64,000 nt of DNA from Pseudomonas taiwanensis DSM 21245 (GCF_000425785.1 NZ_AUEC01000005.1:62001-126000), one strand, 5' to 3'. Counted from the stretch's first letter, positions 17,336 through 27,201 are shown. Translations and numbers: made by a program. The notes: generated by a model from the sequence alone, not told the origin.

Positions 17336-19141
17336 ATGAGCGAACAGCAAATCCTTCTGAGCTTCGGTGGCATCGGAGCGGCCGCCCTCGCCTGCCAATG
17401 GCTGGCCTGGCGCCTGAAATTGCCGGCCATTCTCTTTCTTCTGTTGTGCGGCATTCTCGCAGGCCCGGTGTTGGGCTGGCTCGACCCGCAGGCATTGTTC
17501 GGATCGTTGCTGATGCCGCTGGTCTCGCTGGCGGTGGCCCTGATTCTGTTCGAGGGCAGCCTGACCTTGCACCTGTCACAGTGGCGAGAGATCGGCAGCG
17601 TGGTGCACCGGTTGGTGACGCTCGGCGCGCTGACCACATGGGCAGTGATCGCTGTCGCGACCCATTGGCTGCTGGGTTTCGACTGGCCTCTGGCGATTCT
17701 GTTCGGGGCCCTGACCCTGGTCACCGGCCCCACGGTCATCGTGCCCATGCTCAGGGTCGTACGGCCTAACACCACCATCGCCAACATCCTGCGCTGGGAA
17801 GGTATCGTCATCGACCCGATTGGTGCACTGCTGGCAGTGGTGGTGTACAGCTTCATCATTGCCAGCGCAGAGGGTAACGGTCTGAGCCAGAGCCTGGTGA
17901 CCTTCGCCGGGGTGATCTTCTGCGGTTGTGCACTCGGCGCCGCCGGAGGCTGGCTGTTGGGCCAGATCATGCGCGCCCAGTGGCTGCCGGAATACCTGCA
18001 CAACCTGGCATCGCTGGCGGCCGTGCTGGGCATTTTCATTGCCGCCAACCAGATCGTTCACGAGTCGGGGCTGCTGGCAGTGACGGTGATGGGCATGTGG
18101 CTGGCCAACATGCCGGGCGTGGATGTCCGGCAGATCCTGCACTTCAAGGAAAACCTCAGCGTACTGCTGATTTCCGGACTGTTCATTCTGCTGGCTGCGC
18201 GCCTGGACCTGCATGCGCTACTGGCCCTCGGCCCTGCCGTATGGGCCCTGCTGCTGGTCATACAATTGCTGGCACGCCCGTTGAACGTGCTCGTCTCCAC
18301 CCTGGGCTCACCACTGAACTGGCGCGAACGCGCACTCCTGGCCTGGATTGCCCCGCGAGGCATCGTCGCCGCAGCGGTTTCGGCGATTTTTGCCATCCGC
18401 CTGCACGAAGCCGGGCACCAGGATGCCTTGCTGCTGGTACCGCTGACATTCGCCGTGATCATCGGCACGGTGGTGCTGCAAAGCGCCACAGCCAGGCCCC
18501 TGGCGCGCCTGCTCAAGGTTGCCGAGCCGGCACCGAGCGGCTTCCTCATCGTCGGCGCCAACGAGCCGGCGCGCGCCATCGGCAAAGCCCTGCAACAGTT
18601 GGGTTGCCGGGTACTGCTGACCGATTCGAGTTGGGAGAACATCCGTGCTGCACGCATGGACGGGCTGCACACCTATTTCGGCAACCCGGCCTCGCAACAT
18701 GCCGACGCGCACCTGGACCTGGTCGGTCTCGGCCATCTCCTTGGCCTGTCGCCGGCTGGCGAGATCAACACCCTGGCCTGTGCGCGCTTTCGCCATGATT
18801 TCGGCCATAGCCGCCTGTTCGTGCTCGCCAGCGGACTGGAAAAACAGCGAAGCGACAAACATCGGGCCGCCGAGGAGCATCGCGGGCATTTACTGGGTGC
18901 GAGCCCAATGACCTACCTGCAACTGGCCAACCGCCTGCATCAGGGCGCAGAGCTCTACAGCACCCACCTTACCCAAGGATTCGACTGGGAAGACTATCAG
19001 GCGCTGCATGGGGAGCGTGCGCACCTGCTGTTCGCCCGTGACGACCATGGTTGGGTCCATGTGGCCAGCCCGGACAACTCGCTCGCGCCGCAACCAGGGT
19101 GGACCTTGGTGGCGTTGATCGAGCCTGCTCCGGCCCAATGA
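17336..19141 (+). CDS. CPA1-type sodium/proton antiporter with C-terminal nucleotide-binding domain
   Basis: 601 residues. The first about 390 residues contain roughly 12 hydrophobic segments with LEGSLTL-like and EGIVIDPIGALLAVV motifs typical of NhaP/CPA1 exchangers. From about residue 401 (GFLIVGANEPARAIGKAL) a TrkA-N/RCK-type Rossmann domain begins and runs to the C-terminus, suggesting gating by nucleotide or redox state. It is divergent from xerD with a 68-base gap, and convergent with the thioesterase gene (2 bases between stops). The ion could be Na+ or K+. Confidence 0.85.
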   Translation: MSEQQILLSFGGIGAAALACQWLAWRLKLPAILFLLLCGILAGPVLGWLDPQALFGSLLMPLVSLAVALILFEGSLTLHLSQWREIGSVVHRLVTLGALTTWAVIAVATHWLLGFDWPLAILFGALTLVTGPTVIVPMLRVVRPNTTIANILRWEGIVIDPIGALLAVVVYSFIIASAEGNGLSQSLVTFAGVIFCGCALGAAGGWLLGQIMRAQWLPEYLHNLASLAAVLGIFIAANQIVHESGLLAVTVMGMWLANMPGVDVRQILHFKENLSVLLISGLFILLAARLDLHALLALGPAVWALLLVIQLLARPLNVLVSTLGSPLNWRERALLAWIAPRGIVAAAVSAIFAIRLHEAGHQDALLLVPLTFAVIIGTVVLQSATARPLARLLKVAEPAPSGFLIVGANEPARAIGKALQQLGCRVLLTDSSWENIRAARMDGLHTYFGNPASQHADAHLDLVGLGHLLGLSPAGEINTLACARFRHDFGHSRLFVLASGLEKQRSDKHRAAEEHRGHLLGASPMTYLQLANRLHQGAELYSTHLTQGFDWEDYQALHGERAHLLFARDDHGWVHVASPDNSLAPQPGWTLVALIEPAPAQ

Positions 19142-19143
19142 AC

Positions 19144-19551
19144 TCAGGCCTCTGGCAACACTGGCACCGGACGTTTGTCCTCATCGATGGCGACGAAGCT
19201 GAACACGCCATGGATCGCGCGCTCACGGCCATCGAGGTACATGTTCTCGACGAATACATCGACCTGCACCTGCAGGCTGGTATTGCCGACCTTGATCACC
19301 GTCCCGACCAGCTCGACGATCGAGCCAGCTGGAATCGGGTGCTTGAAATCGATCCGATCAGTGGAAACGGTCACCAACGGCAAGCGACAGAAACGCGTGG
19401 CGGCAATGAACGACACTTCGTCCATCCAGGCCAGCGCAGTGCCGCCGAACAGGGTGTTGTGGTGGTTGGTGGTATTGGGGAAAACGGCTTTGGTCACGCG
19501 GGTCACCGACAGTTCGGTGCGGCGCAGGATTTCCTGGTCTCGGGTCGTCAT
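19144..19551 (-). CDS. Hotdog-fold acyl-CoA thioesterase (YciA-like)
   Basis: 135 residues. Segments HHNTLFGGTALAWMDEVSFI and PIPAGSIVELVGTVIKVGN match the YciA/cytosolic acyl-CoA hydrolase family with one hotdog domain; the aspartate in WMDE is the likely catalytic residue. It hydrolyses acyl-CoAs, probably to adjust CoA pools or remove toxic acyl-CoA. It lies downstream of the rplS terminator, so it should have its own promoter. Confidence 0.88.
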   Translation of the reverse strand: MTTRDQEILRRTELSVTRVTKAVFPNTTNHHNTLFGGTALAWMDEVSFIAATRFCRLPLVTVSTDRIDFKHPIPAGSIVELVGTVIKVGNTSLQVQVDVFVENMYLDGRERAIHGVFSFVAIDEDKRPVPVLPEA

Positions 19552-19581
19552 GGCTGATACATCGCAAGGGTTTCAAAACGC

Positions 19582-19609
19582 AAAAAAGCAGCCCGAAGGC
19601 TGCTTTTTT
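19582..19609 (-). terminator. Rho-independent terminator of the rpsP-rimM-trmD-rplS operon
   Basis: A-rich AAAAAAGCAGCC and T-rich GGCTGCTTTTTT form a perfect 12-bp hairpin with a four-base loop CGAA, 40 bases past the rplS stop. The A and T runs make it bidirectional in principle. In context it separates the ribosomal operon from the thioesterase gene. Confidence 0.95.
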
Positions 19610-19648
19610 GTTCTCGCTGGGTGGCCTTGGCCACCCGGAAAACTGCAC

Positions 19649-19999
19649 TCAGGACAGTTTTTCTTTGATGCGAGCGGCTTTGCCGGACAGGTCGCGCAGG
19701 TAGTACAGCTTGGCTTTACGCACGTCACCACGACGTTTCACGGCCAGGCTGTCGATCTGTGGGCTGTAGGTCTGGAAGGTACGCTCTACGCCAACGCCGC
19801 TGGAGATCTTGCGCACGGTGAAGGCGCTGTTCAGACCGCGGTTACGCTTGGCGATAACGACGCCTTCGAACGCCTGCAGACGGGAACGCTCACCTTCCTT
19901 CACTTTAACCTGGACGACAATGGTGTCGCCTGGTGCGAAGGTTGGGATTTCCTTGTTCATCTGCTCGGCTTCGAGCTGCTGAATGATCTTGTTGGTCAT
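19649..19999 (-). CDS. rplS: 50S ribosomal protein L19
   Basis: 116 residues, standard length. [39 protein letters not shown] and the C-terminal [18 protein letters not shown] identify L19, located at the 30S-50S interface. Last gene of the conserved rpsP-rimM-trmD-rplS operon; a strong terminator follows. Confidence 0.98.
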   Translation of the reverse strand: MTNKIIQQLEAEQMNKEIPTFAPGDTIVVQVKVKEGERSRLQAFEGVVIAKRNRGLNSAFTVRKISSGVGVERTFQTYSPQIDSLAVKRRGDVRKAKLYYLRDLSGKAARIKEKLS

Positions 20000-20041
20000 G
20001 CTGTGCTCCTAAGATGGATAACTCGATCCACCATCGATACG

Positions 20042-20794
20042 TTAACTATCGTCCCGCTCGCGGAGATATTCCTCGAGCAGCTTCTTCTCTTCTCCAGAAA
20101 GCGAGCGACTTTCCAGAAGATCGGCGCGTCGTTCGAAGGTCCTACCAAGGGACTGCTTCATCCGCCAACGCCGGATATGTGCATGGTTGCCACTTAGCAA
20201 CACGTCGGGAACACGCTGATCCGCATACACCTCAGGTCGGGTGTAGTGCGGGCAATCGAGCAGACCGTCGGTGAAGGAGTCTTCCTCCGCCGAGTCCACA
20301 TGCCCTAAAGCTCCGGGCAGCAGTCGTGTAACCGCATCGATCAGTACCATGGCCGGCAGCTCGCCACCGGAAAGCACATAGTCACCAATCGACCACTCCT
20401 CATCGACATGAGCCTCGATAAAACGCTCGTCGATGCCTTCATAACGACCGGCGATCAGGATCAACGATTCCTGTTCGGCCAGGCCTTTGACCGCTTGCTG
20501 AGTCAGCTTGCGGCCTTGCGGCGAAAGGTAGATCACCTTTGCCGATGCTCCGGTCGCTTGCCTAGCGCTAACCAAGGCGTCTTCCAGAGGCTTGATTTTC
20601 ATCACCATGCCCGGACCACCGCCAAACGGCCGATCATCCACCGTGTGGTGACGATCTGTGGTGTAGTCCCGCGGGTTCCAGCAAGTCACCTGAAGCAACC
20701 CCTGTTTCACCGCGCGGCTGGTAATGCCGTACTCCGTGATGGCCGAAAACATCTCGGGGAACAACGTGATGACGTCTACGCGAAGGTTACCCAT
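20042..20794 (-). CDS. trmD: tRNA (guanine-N1-)-methyltransferase
   Basis: 250 residues. The SPOUT knot motifs [11 protein letters not shown] and [11 protein letters not shown], and [11 protein letters not shown], are diagnostic. It methylates G37 of tRNAs with SAM, preventing +1 frameshifting. It starts 3 bases after the rimM stop, in the conserved operon. Confidence 0.98.
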   Translation of the reverse strand: MGNLRVDVITLFPEMFSAITEYGITSRAVKQGLLQVTCWNPRDYTTDRHHTVDDRPFGGGPGMVMKIKPLEDALVSARQATGASAKVIYLSPQGRKLTQQAVKGLAEQESLILIAGRYEGIDERFIEAHVDEEWSIGDYVLSGGELPAMVLIDAVTRLLPGALGHVDSAEEDSFTDGLLDCPHYTRPEVYADQRVPDVLLSGNHAHIRRWRMKQSLGRTFERRADLLESRSLSGEEKKLLEEYLRERDDS

Positions 20795-20797
20795 CGA

Positions 20798-21334
20798 TTA
20801 GAAGTCCGCGTCCCACTCGACCCGCATCACGCCTGCTTCGAGGTCGACGTTGAGCACGCATTGCGCCGTATAGGGCAACAAACGCTCGCGATCATCCAAG
20901 CTGCCTGCGCAGGGCTTGACCACCATTACATCGTTCGCACCGGTCTCCAACAGGTGATCGACCTTGCCGAACAGCTGTTCGTCCTGGTTGATGACCTTCA
21001 GACCCACCAACTGGTACCAGTAGTACTCGTCAGCAGCCAGGTTGGGCAAAAGGCTCCGCGGAATGCAGATTTCGTAACCGCTCAGAAGACGGGCTTCATC
21101 GCGATCATCGAGGCCTTTCAGTTTCACGACCAGGCCCTTTTGGGAGCCACGACCGTTGACCAGTTCGACCTGCTTTACAGTGCCTTCGTGCCGAAGCGTC
21201 CAGCGCCGATAATCCAACAGGTTTTCAATCGGATCGGTAAAGGAATACACCTTCACCTCGCCGCGAACGCCGTGAACCGAAAAAATCTTGCCAACGACGA
21301 TGAGGTCGTCAGCCTTTTCTGGCGTCGCGTTCAT
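20798..21334 (-). CDS. rimM: Ribosome maturation factor RimM
   Basis: 178 residues. The N-terminal IVVGKIFSVHGVRGEVKVYS and the PRC-barrel region YYWYQLVGLKVINQDEQLFG are typical. It assists 30S head assembly by binding S19. It lies 5 bases after the rpsP stop and 3 bases before trmD. Confidence 0.97.
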   Translation of the reverse strand: MNATPEKADDLIVVGKIFSVHGVRGEVKVYSFTDPIENLLDYRRWTLRHEGTVKQVELVNGRGSQKGLVVKLKGLDDRDEARLLSGYEICIPRSLLPNLAADEYYWYQLVGLKVINQDEQLFGKVDHLLETGANDVMVVKPCAGSLDDRERLLPYTAQCVLNVDLEAGVMRVEWDADF

Positions 21335-21339
21335 ATTAC

Positions 21340-21591
21340 TTAGGCAGCGGCCTTGGCAGCGTCCTTCAGCAGCTGAGCAACACGCTCAGACGGCTGCGCG
21401 CCCTGGCTCAGCCAGTAGTTGACGCGTTCCTGGTTGACCGACAGCTTGACTTCAGCGCCCGAAGCGATCGGGTTGAAGAAGCCAACGCGCTCAACGAAAC
21501 GGCCGTCACGGGCGTTACGCGAGTTGGTCACGGTCAGGTGGTAGAAAGGGCGCTTCTTGGAGCCGCCACGGGCAAGACGGATGGTTACCAT
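21340..21591 (-). CDS. rpsP: 30S ribosomal protein S16
   Basis: 83 residues from the ATG at 21591; the 18 extra upstream residues in the open frame are not S16-like. [19 protein letters not shown] is the family start and [19 protein letters not shown] is conserved. First gene of the operon, which would be transcribed from the 233-base gap after ffh. Confidence 0.97.
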   Translation of the reverse strand: MVTIRLARGGSKKRPFYHLTVTNSRNARDGRFVERVGFFNPIASGAEVKLSVNQERVNYWLSQGAQPSERVAQLLKDAAKAAA

Positions 21592-21785
21592 GTGAACATC
21601 GTTCCTATAGTCGGTGCTGCAAATCTGAATGCCAAATGGGCACACGGGTGCCCAAAAGGCCGCATATTCTCGGGGAATACACGGACATTTGCAAATGCCT
21701 TTTTCGGCAAGGCCTCACCTCACCGTCCAGATCTGCCGGTTGAGCCGCGAATTTCACGGCCATTATCCCGCCGCAGCGGGGTTCT

Positions 21786-21815
21786 GGACGCCTGCCTTGT
21801 CAAAGGCGAGCGTCC
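21786..21815 (-). terminator. Hairpin after ffh, probable terminator
   Basis: GGACGC at 21786-21791 pairs with GCGTCC at 21810-21815, and an inner stem GCCTT with AAGGC extends it. It begins 9 bases past the ffh stop. A second GC-rich hairpin (CCCGC with GCGGG) follows near 21765-21780. No T run is seen, so readthrough into rpsP is possible. Confidence 0.5.
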
Positions 21816-21824
21816 GAATAGGTT

Positions 21825-23201
21825 TTACAGTTTCGGCATGCCGCCGCCTGGCAGCATTCCACCAAGGCCGCGCATCATCTTGGCCATGCCGCCCTTGGCG
21901 GAGAATTTCTTCATCATCTTCTGCATTTGCTTGTGCTGCTTGATCAGCCGGCCGACATCCTGCACCTGAGTGCCGGAACCCAGCGCGATACGGCGCTTGC
22001 GCGAGCCGCTGATCAGCTCCGGATCACGGCGCTCGGCCGGCGTCATGGAGTTGATGATCGCTTCCATCTGCTTGAACTGCTTCTCGGCCGCGCCCTGGGC
22101 GTTGCCCATCTGCGCCATGTTGACACCACCGATGCTCGGCAGCTTGTCCATGAGGCCGCCCAGGCCGCCCATGTTCTTCATCTGCTGCAGCTGGTCGCGG
22201 AAGTCTTCGAGGTCGAAGCCTTTGCCCTTCTTGAGCTTCTTGGCCAGCTTGTCGGCCTTGGCCTTGTCGATGTTCTGCTCGGCCTGCTCGATCAGGCTGA
22301 GCACATCGCCCATGCCGAGGATGCGCGAAGCGACGCGGTCTGGGTGGAATGGCTCGAGGGCCTCGGTCTTCTCGCCCATGCCGATGAACTTGATCGGCTT
22401 GCCGGTGATGGCACGGACCGACAGTGCGGCACCGCCACGGGCATCACCGTCGACCTTGGTCAGCACCACGCCGGTCAGCGGCAGGGCTTCGCCAAAGGCC
22501 TTGGCGGTATTGGCCGCGTCCTGACCGGTCATGGCATCGACCACGAACAGGGTCTCGATCGGCTTGACCGCAGCGTGCAGCGCCTTGATCTCGTCCATCA
22601 TGTCGGCGTCGATGTGCAGACGGCCGGCGGTGTCGACGATGACTACGTCGATGAACTTGAGCTTGGCCTCGCGGATCGCCGCTTCGGCGATGGCGACCGG
22701 CTTCTGGCTGATGTCGGACGGGAAGAAGGTCACGCCGATGTCGTTGGCCAGGGTCTCCAGCTGCTTGATCGCCGCCGGGCGGTAAACGTCGGCCGAGACC
22801 ACCATCACGCTCTTTTTCTTGCGTTCCTTGAGGAAGCGCGCCAGCTTGCCGGCGGTGGTGGTCTTACCCGCACCCTGCAGACCGGCCATCAGCACCACGG
22901 CAGGTGGCGCGGCATTGAGCGCGAGGTCTTCGTTGGCCGCGCCCATCAGGCTTTCCAGCTCGGCCTGGACGATCTTGACGAACGCCTGGCCTGGGGTCAG
23001 GCTGCGCGACACCTCGGTGCCGACCGCACGCTCCTTGACGCTGTTGACGAAATCCTTGACCACCGGCAGGGCAACGTCGGCCTCGAGAAGGGCCATGCGC
23101 ACTTCGCGCAACGTGTCCTTGATGTTGTCTTCGGTCAGCTTGGCCTTGCCGGTAACATGGCGCAGCGTCTGTGACAGGCGGTCGGTCAGGTTTTCGAACA
23201 T
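21825..23201 (-). CDS. ffh: Signal recognition particle protein Ffh
   Basis: 458 residues. N domain, then GTPase with GLQGAGKTTT at 108-117, DTAGRLH and TKVDGDARGG, then the methionine-rich M domain, with SRKRRIALGSGTQVQDVGRL binding 4.5S RNA and the C-terminal KMMKKFSAKGGMAKMM tail. It targets nascent inner-membrane proteins to FtsY and SecYEG. It is upstream of rpsP on the same strand and divergent from the ccsA-like gene. Confidence 0.98.
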   Translation of the reverse strand: MFENLTDRLSQTLRHVTGKAKLTEDNIKDTLREVRMALLEADVALPVVKDFVNSVKERAVGTEVSRSLTPGQAFVKIVQAELESLMGAANEDLALNAAPPAVVLMAGLQGAGKTTTAGKLARFLKERKKKSVMVVSADVYRPAAIKQLETLANDIGVTFFPSDISQKPVAIAEAAIREAKLKFIDVVIVDTAGRLHIDADMMDEIKALHAAVKPIETLFVVDAMTGQDAANTAKAFGEALPLTGVVLTKVDGDARGGAALSVRAITGKPIKFIGMGEKTEALEPFHPDRVASRILGMGDVLSLIEQAEQNIDKAKADKLAKKLKKGKGFDLEDFRDQLQQMKNMGGLGGLMDKLPSIGGVNMAQMGNAQGAAEKQFKQMEAIINSMTPAERRDPELISGSRKRRIALGSGTQVQDVGRLIKQHKQMQKMMKKFSAKGGMAKMMRGLGGMLPGGGMPKL

Positions 23202-23351
23202 GGTGATCCTTTCAGGCCCAGTAAAAGCCGAGGTTTGTCAGGCGTCCTGGGGGGGGAAACGCACACACCCCGGACACAGCAAGGCGGCGATTATAGCGAA
23301 GTGCGGCGGCGGCGCACACCTTGGCGCTGACCCTCTGGATATTCGGTGCTG

Positions 23352-23400
23352 CAGCCGATCCTTTCGCGGGCAAACCTGCACCCACAGGACAGATGTGCCA
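23352..23400. repeat. Single REP-like unit in the ffh upstream region
   Basis: The segment containing TTTCGCGGGCAAACCTGC and CACAGGACAG is a degenerate copy of the Pseudomonas REP unit (normally CGCGGGTAAACCCGCTCCCACAG). It lies in the 289-base gap 23202-23490 between the divergent ffh and ypjD-like genes. Promoters for both should be here, but no clear -10/-35 pair stands out. Confidence 0.4.
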
Positions 23401-23490
23401 GCGAAACGGCCGACCGGGTCGGCCCAGTCTTCCTTGCGCAACGCGTTCTATGCCAAACTCCGTCTCTTTAAGGCTCGCCAACCAGGACTT

Positions 23491-24300
23491 ATGTTCTCCT
23501 CACCCAGCCTCATCCCCAACCTGATCGCCGCCGGCCTTTATATAGCAGCGACCATTTATCAGAGCTTGCACCTGGCGCAGGGCCGCAAAGCCGACAAGCG
23601 GCTGCTCGGTTTGCTCGGTGCTCTCGCCGTGGCTGCCCAGGGCGGCGCCCTCTACTTCCAACTGATCACACCGTTGGGCTTGAGCCTCGACTTCTTCAGC
23701 GCCGCCAGCCTGATCGCCGTGGCCGTGATTGCCCTGACCCTGCTGGCGTGCCTGCGCATTCCGGTAGAGAACCTGCTGGTGTTGCTGTTCCCGCTAGGCG
23801 CAGTCACCGCATTGCTGGCCCAGTTCGCCCCTCCCGGCACCGTGCCGTTGATCGACGAGGAACCGGGCATCCTGGCGCATATCCTGCTGTCGATCCTGGC
23901 CTACGGCCTGTTCACCATCGCGGTGTTCCAGTCCTTGCTGCTCCTGCTGCAGGACCGCCAGCTCAAGCACAAGCATCCGTCCGGGCTGATCCGCAACTTC
24001 CCGCCACTGCAAACCATGGAAAGCCTGCTGTTCGGCTTCCTCTGGGCAGGCTGGGGGCTGCTGTCGCTGTCGCTGATCTCGGGCTGGCTGTTCCTCGAGA
24101 ACCTGTTTGCCCAACACCTGGTGCACAAGACCTTGCTGGCCTGCGTCGCCTGGGTGGTGTTCAGCGTGCTGCTGTGGGGCCGTACCCGCCTGGGCTGGCG
24201 TGGCCACAAGGCGATCCGCTGGACCCTGGCCGGTTTCTGCCTGCTGATGCTGGCCTACTTCGGCAGCAAGCTGGTTCGCGAATTCATCCTGCACATCTGA
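23491..24300 (+). CDS. ypjD: Cytochrome c assembly (CcsA)-like inner membrane protein, YpjD type
   Basis: 269 residues from the ATG at 23491; the open frame extends back through ffh antisense and is not credible. About eight hydrophobic segments are seen. ILLSILAYGLFTIAVFQSLLL and LLFGFLWAGWGLLSLSLISGW resemble the CcsA/YpjD haem-handling family. The usual location is next to ffh and before a CorC-like gene, as here. The precise role is unknown. The following gene starts 10 bases after the stop, so they form an operon. Confidence 0.85.
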   Translation: MFSSPSLIPNLIAAGLYIAATIYQSLHLAQGRKADKRLLGLLGALAVAAQGGALYFQLITPLGLSLDFFSAASLIAVAVIALTLLACLRIPVENLLVLLFPLGAVTALLAQFAPPGTVPLIDEEPGILAHILLSILAYGLFTIAVFQSLLLLLQDRQLKHKHPSGLIRNFPPLQTMESLLFGFLWAGWGLLSLSLISGWLFLENLFAQHLVHKTLLACVAWVVFSVLLWGRTRLGWRGHKAIRWTLAGFCLLMLAYFGSKLVREFILHI

Positions 24301-24309
24301 CGACTGCCC

Positions 24310-25512
24310 ATGGACTCCCTGCCGTACGCCCCGCTACTCGGCACCTTGGCACTGGCGCTACTGTGGTCGGCGCTGTTCACCGCCGTGGAGACCGCCCGCG
24401 TGCTGCTCAACGGCACGCTGCGCCAGGGCGATGATGGCCATTCCGCCCTGCCGGGCCAAGCCCTGGTGCTGTGCGCCAGCCTGGGCAAGTTGCTGGTGCT
24501 GGGCTTGGCGTGCCTGATGGGCCAACGCTACAACGGCGAGCACGGTTTCTGGTTGGCCGGCCTGGCAGCGTCCGCGGCACTGCTGGTGTTCGCCGAATTC
24601 CTGCCCCGGCGGCTCGCCAGACGCAACCCACAAGCCTTTGCCACCCTCGGTACCAGCCTGCTCAAGCTCCCGCTCACCTTGCTGCAGCCGCTCGCCTTGC
24701 TGCTCGATGGTTGCGCCAAACTCATCCTGCGCCCATTCCGTGTGCAACCCACCGCCGTGGCCCTCCACCCTCAGGAAAGCCAGGACTTCGATGAGGACGA
24801 ACTGCCGGAAACATCCCACGGCTTGCTCGATGGCCTGCAATCGCTGGACAAGATCACTGTCAACGACATTCTGGTGCCGCGCAACGAGGTGGACGGCATC
24901 AACCTCGACGACCCGATCGAACGCATCATCGAACAACTGATCGTCAGCCGTCACACCCGCCTGCCGGTCTACCACAGCGATATCAACCAGGTTGAGGCCA
25001 TCCTCAACACCAAGCTGATCAGCCACCTGCTACCCAAGGCCGAACTGACCCTGGAGAAACTGCACAGCGCCTGCTACGAGCCGTACTTCGTTCCAGAAAG
25101 CACGCCGCTGCAGCTGCAATTGCTGAACTTCCACAAGCAGCAACGACGCCTGGGCGTGGTGGTGGACGAGTATGGTGAAGTGCTGGGCATCGTCACCCTC
25201 GAAGACATTCTCGAAGAGATCGTCGGCGAATTCGAGGACGAACACAGCCTGGACAACCCCCACGTACACCCCCAGGCCGATGGTCGGTTCGTCATCGAAG
25301 GCGCGGCCTCGTTGCGAGAAATCAACCGCAGCCTGGGCTGGCACCTACCCTGCGACGGCGGCCCGAAGACCCTCAACGGGCTGGTGACCGAAGCCCTGGA
25401 AAGCATTCCGGAAAGCGCCGTTTGCCTGAAGATCGGCCGCTATCGCCTGGAGATCCTCGAAACAGAGGACAATTGCGCCAGCAAGGTACTGGTGTGGACC
25501 GTGACCCGATAG
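24310..25512 (+). CDS. CNNM/CorC-type membrane protein with CBS pair (YfjD-like)
   Basis: 400 residues. The first about 140 residues hold three or four membrane segments (CNNM/DUF21-like). A CBS pair follows (about 190-310) with DILVPRNEVDGI and LGVVVDEYGEVLGIVTLEDI, and the C-terminal CorC_HlyC domain contains DGRFVIEGAASLREINRSLG. This family is linked to Mg2+/Co2+ homeostasis. It is co-transcribed with the upstream ypjD-like gene. Confidence 0.88.
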   Translation: MDSLPYAPLLGTLALALLWSALFTAVETARVLLNGTLRQGDDGHSALPGQALVLCASLGKLLVLGLACLMGQRYNGEHGFWLAGLAASAALLVFAEFLPRRLARRNPQAFATLGTSLLKLPLTLLQPLALLLDGCAKLILRPFRVQPTAVALHPQESQDFDEDELPETSHGLLDGLQSLDKITVNDILVPRNEVDGINLDDPIERIIEQLIVSRHTRLPVYHSDINQVEAILNTKLISHLLPKAELTLEKLHSACYEPYFVPESTPLQLQLLNFHKQQRRLGVVVDEYGEVLGIVTLEDILEEIVGEFEDEHSLDNPHVHPQADGRFVIEGAASLREINRSLGWHLPCDGGPKTLNGLVTEALESIPESAVCLKIGRYRLEILETEDNCASKVLVWTVTR

Positions 25513-25789
25513 CTATACTCGGGTCACGCTTACCCAGCCCCGCCGTCACGCCTGCTACCCGCACCCGGCGCCATACGGCCAGTCCGCTTCACTGACACGC
25601 CCCGCGGTCCTGCTTCAACACCCCGAACAGTGCCCGCTCCCGCCCCTATCCCCCTTGGGCTGCCGTCAGTCGAGCGATCACAACAATACGCTTCCGGCGT
25701 CCGCGAGACCGTGCCTGCCTGTCGTTTCGAGTGCGCGCGATCGTGGGCCAAGCCCATGGAGCAAGACCAGACTGTTAGGGACCTACTTA

Positions 25790-27091
25790 ATGACAACCAG
25801 CAGCACTTACGCCGAAGCGCCAGCCGCCCCGGTCAATTCCCCGGCTCGGGTCGCCACCGCCAGTTTCATTGGCACCGCCATCGAGTTCTACGATTTCTAT
25901 GTCTACGCCACCGCCGCCGCGCTGGTGATCGGCCCGGTGTTCTTCCCGTCCGGCTCCGGCACCGCACAGATGCTGGCGGCGTTTCTGACCTTCGGTATCG
26001 CGTTCCTCGCCCGCCCGCTGGGTTCGGCACTGTTCGGCCACTTCGGTGACCGCATCGGACGCAAGTCGACCCTGGTGGCCTCGCTGCTGCTGATGGGCGT
26101 GTCCACGACACTGATTGGCGTACTGCCGGGCTATGACAGCATCGGCGTCTGGGCCCCGATCCTGCTGTGCCTGCTGCGCTTTGGCCAGGGCCTTGGCCTG
26201 GGCGGGGAATGGGGTGGCGCAGCACTGCTGGCCACCGAGAACGCACCAGAGGGCAAACGCGCCTGGTTCGGCATGTTCCCGCAACTGGGCCCTTCGATCG
26301 GTTTTCTCGCGGCCAATGGCTTGTTCCTGACACTGGCGCTGGTGCTCAGCGACGAGCAATTCCGTGACTGGGGTTGGCGCATTCCCTTCCTGCTTAGCGC
26401 TGCACTGGTGCTGGTCGGCCTGTATGTACGCCTGAAGCTGGAGGAAAGCCCAGTGTTCGCCAAGGCCGTCGCCCGTCATGAGCGGGTCAAGATGCCAGTG
26501 GTGGATCTGTTCGCCAGGTACTGGTTGCCAACCCTGCTGGGCGCCGCGGCCATGGTGGTGTGCTATGCGCTGTTCTACATCTCCACGGTGTTCTCGCTCA
26601 GCTACGGCGTTTCGACCCTGGGCTACAGCCGCGAGAGCTTCCTTGGCATGCTGTGCTTCGCCGTGGTCTTCATGGCCCTGGCCACGCCGCTTTCGGCCTG
26701 GCTCAGCGACCGTTACGGGCGCAAACCGGTACTGATCGTCGGCGGCCTGCTGGCGGTGGCGTCGGGCTTTGCCATGGAACCGCTGCTGACCTCGGGCTCG
26801 ACCACCGGCGTGGCGTTGTTCCTGGCCATCGAGCTGTTCCTGATGGGCGTGACGTTCGCCCCGATGGGCGCATTGCTGCCAGAGCTGTTCCCGACTCACG
26901 TGCGTTACACCGGCGCGTCGGCGGCGTACAACCTGGGCGGTATCGTTGGCGCCTCGGCGGCACCGTTCTTCGCCCAGAAACTAGTGAGCATGGGCGGGTT
27001 GAGCTGGGTGGGTGGGTACGTGTCGGTGGCGGCGGTGATCAGCTTGATTGCCGTGCTGTGCCTGAAAGAGACACGCGATACTGCGCTTTGA
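25790..27091 (+). CDS. MHS-family MFS transporter
   Basis: 433 residues from the ATG at 25790, preceded by TTAGGGA 8 bases upstream; the open frame before it is not protein-like. Twelve hydrophobic segments are expected. FIGTAIEFYDFYVYATAAAL and the loop GHFGDRIGRKSTLV are typical of the metabolite:H+ symporter group (ShiA, KgtP, ProP relatives). The substrate cannot be told from sequence; organic acids or osmolytes are usual. The 277-base leader 25513-25789 contains no gene. Confidence 0.88.
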   Translation: MTTSSTYAEAPAAPVNSPARVATASFIGTAIEFYDFYVYATAAALVIGPVFFPSGSGTAQMLAAFLTFGIAFLARPLGSALFGHFGDRIGRKSTLVASLLLMGVSTTLIGVLPGYDSIGVWAPILLCLLRFGQGLGLGGEWGGAALLATENAPEGKRAWFGMFPQLGPSIGFLAANGLFLTLALVLSDEQFRDWGWRIPFLLSAALVLVGLYVRLKLEESPVFAKAVARHERVKMPVVDLFARYWLPTLLGAAAMVVCYALFYISTVFSLSYGVSTLGYSRESFLGMLCFAVVFMALATPLSAWLSDRYGRKPVLIVGGLLAVASGFAMEPLLTSGSTTGVALFLAIELFLMGVTFAPMGALLPELFPTHVRYTGASAAYNLGGIVGASAAPFFAQKLVSMGGLSWVGGYVSVAAVISLIAVLCLKETRDTAL

Positions 27092-27101
27092 ACATCACGG
27101 C

Positions 27102-27178
27102 CTTCACAGCCTGATCGCCGGCAAGCCAGCGCCTACACGTCAAGGCTGTACCTGTAGGAGCCGGCTAGCTGGCGATGG
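27102..27178. repeat. REP inverted pair between MHS transporter and purT
   Basis: GCCTGATCGCCGGCAAGCCA (27113-27132) and GTAGGAGCCGGCTAGCTGGC (27154-27173) face each other in the 110-base gap between two convergent genes. The elements can form a hairpin and may act as a transcript stabiliser or gyrase/IHF site, as known for REP elements in general. Confidence 0.7.
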
Positions 27179-27201
27179 GCCGCAGAGCGGCCCCTTCAGG
27201 A

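Noticed and set aside
21927-23174. 415-codon open frame opposite ffh
   Set aside because: Antisense shadow of ffh; no ribosome site and no recognisable domain.
22819-23490. N-terminal extension of the ypjD-like gene
   Set aside because: The extension runs antisense through ffh; the membrane protein begins naturally at 23491.
25655-25789. 45-residue N-terminal extension of the MHS transporter
   Set aside because: The sequence is unlike MFS N-termini and the ATG at 25790 has a good ribosome site.
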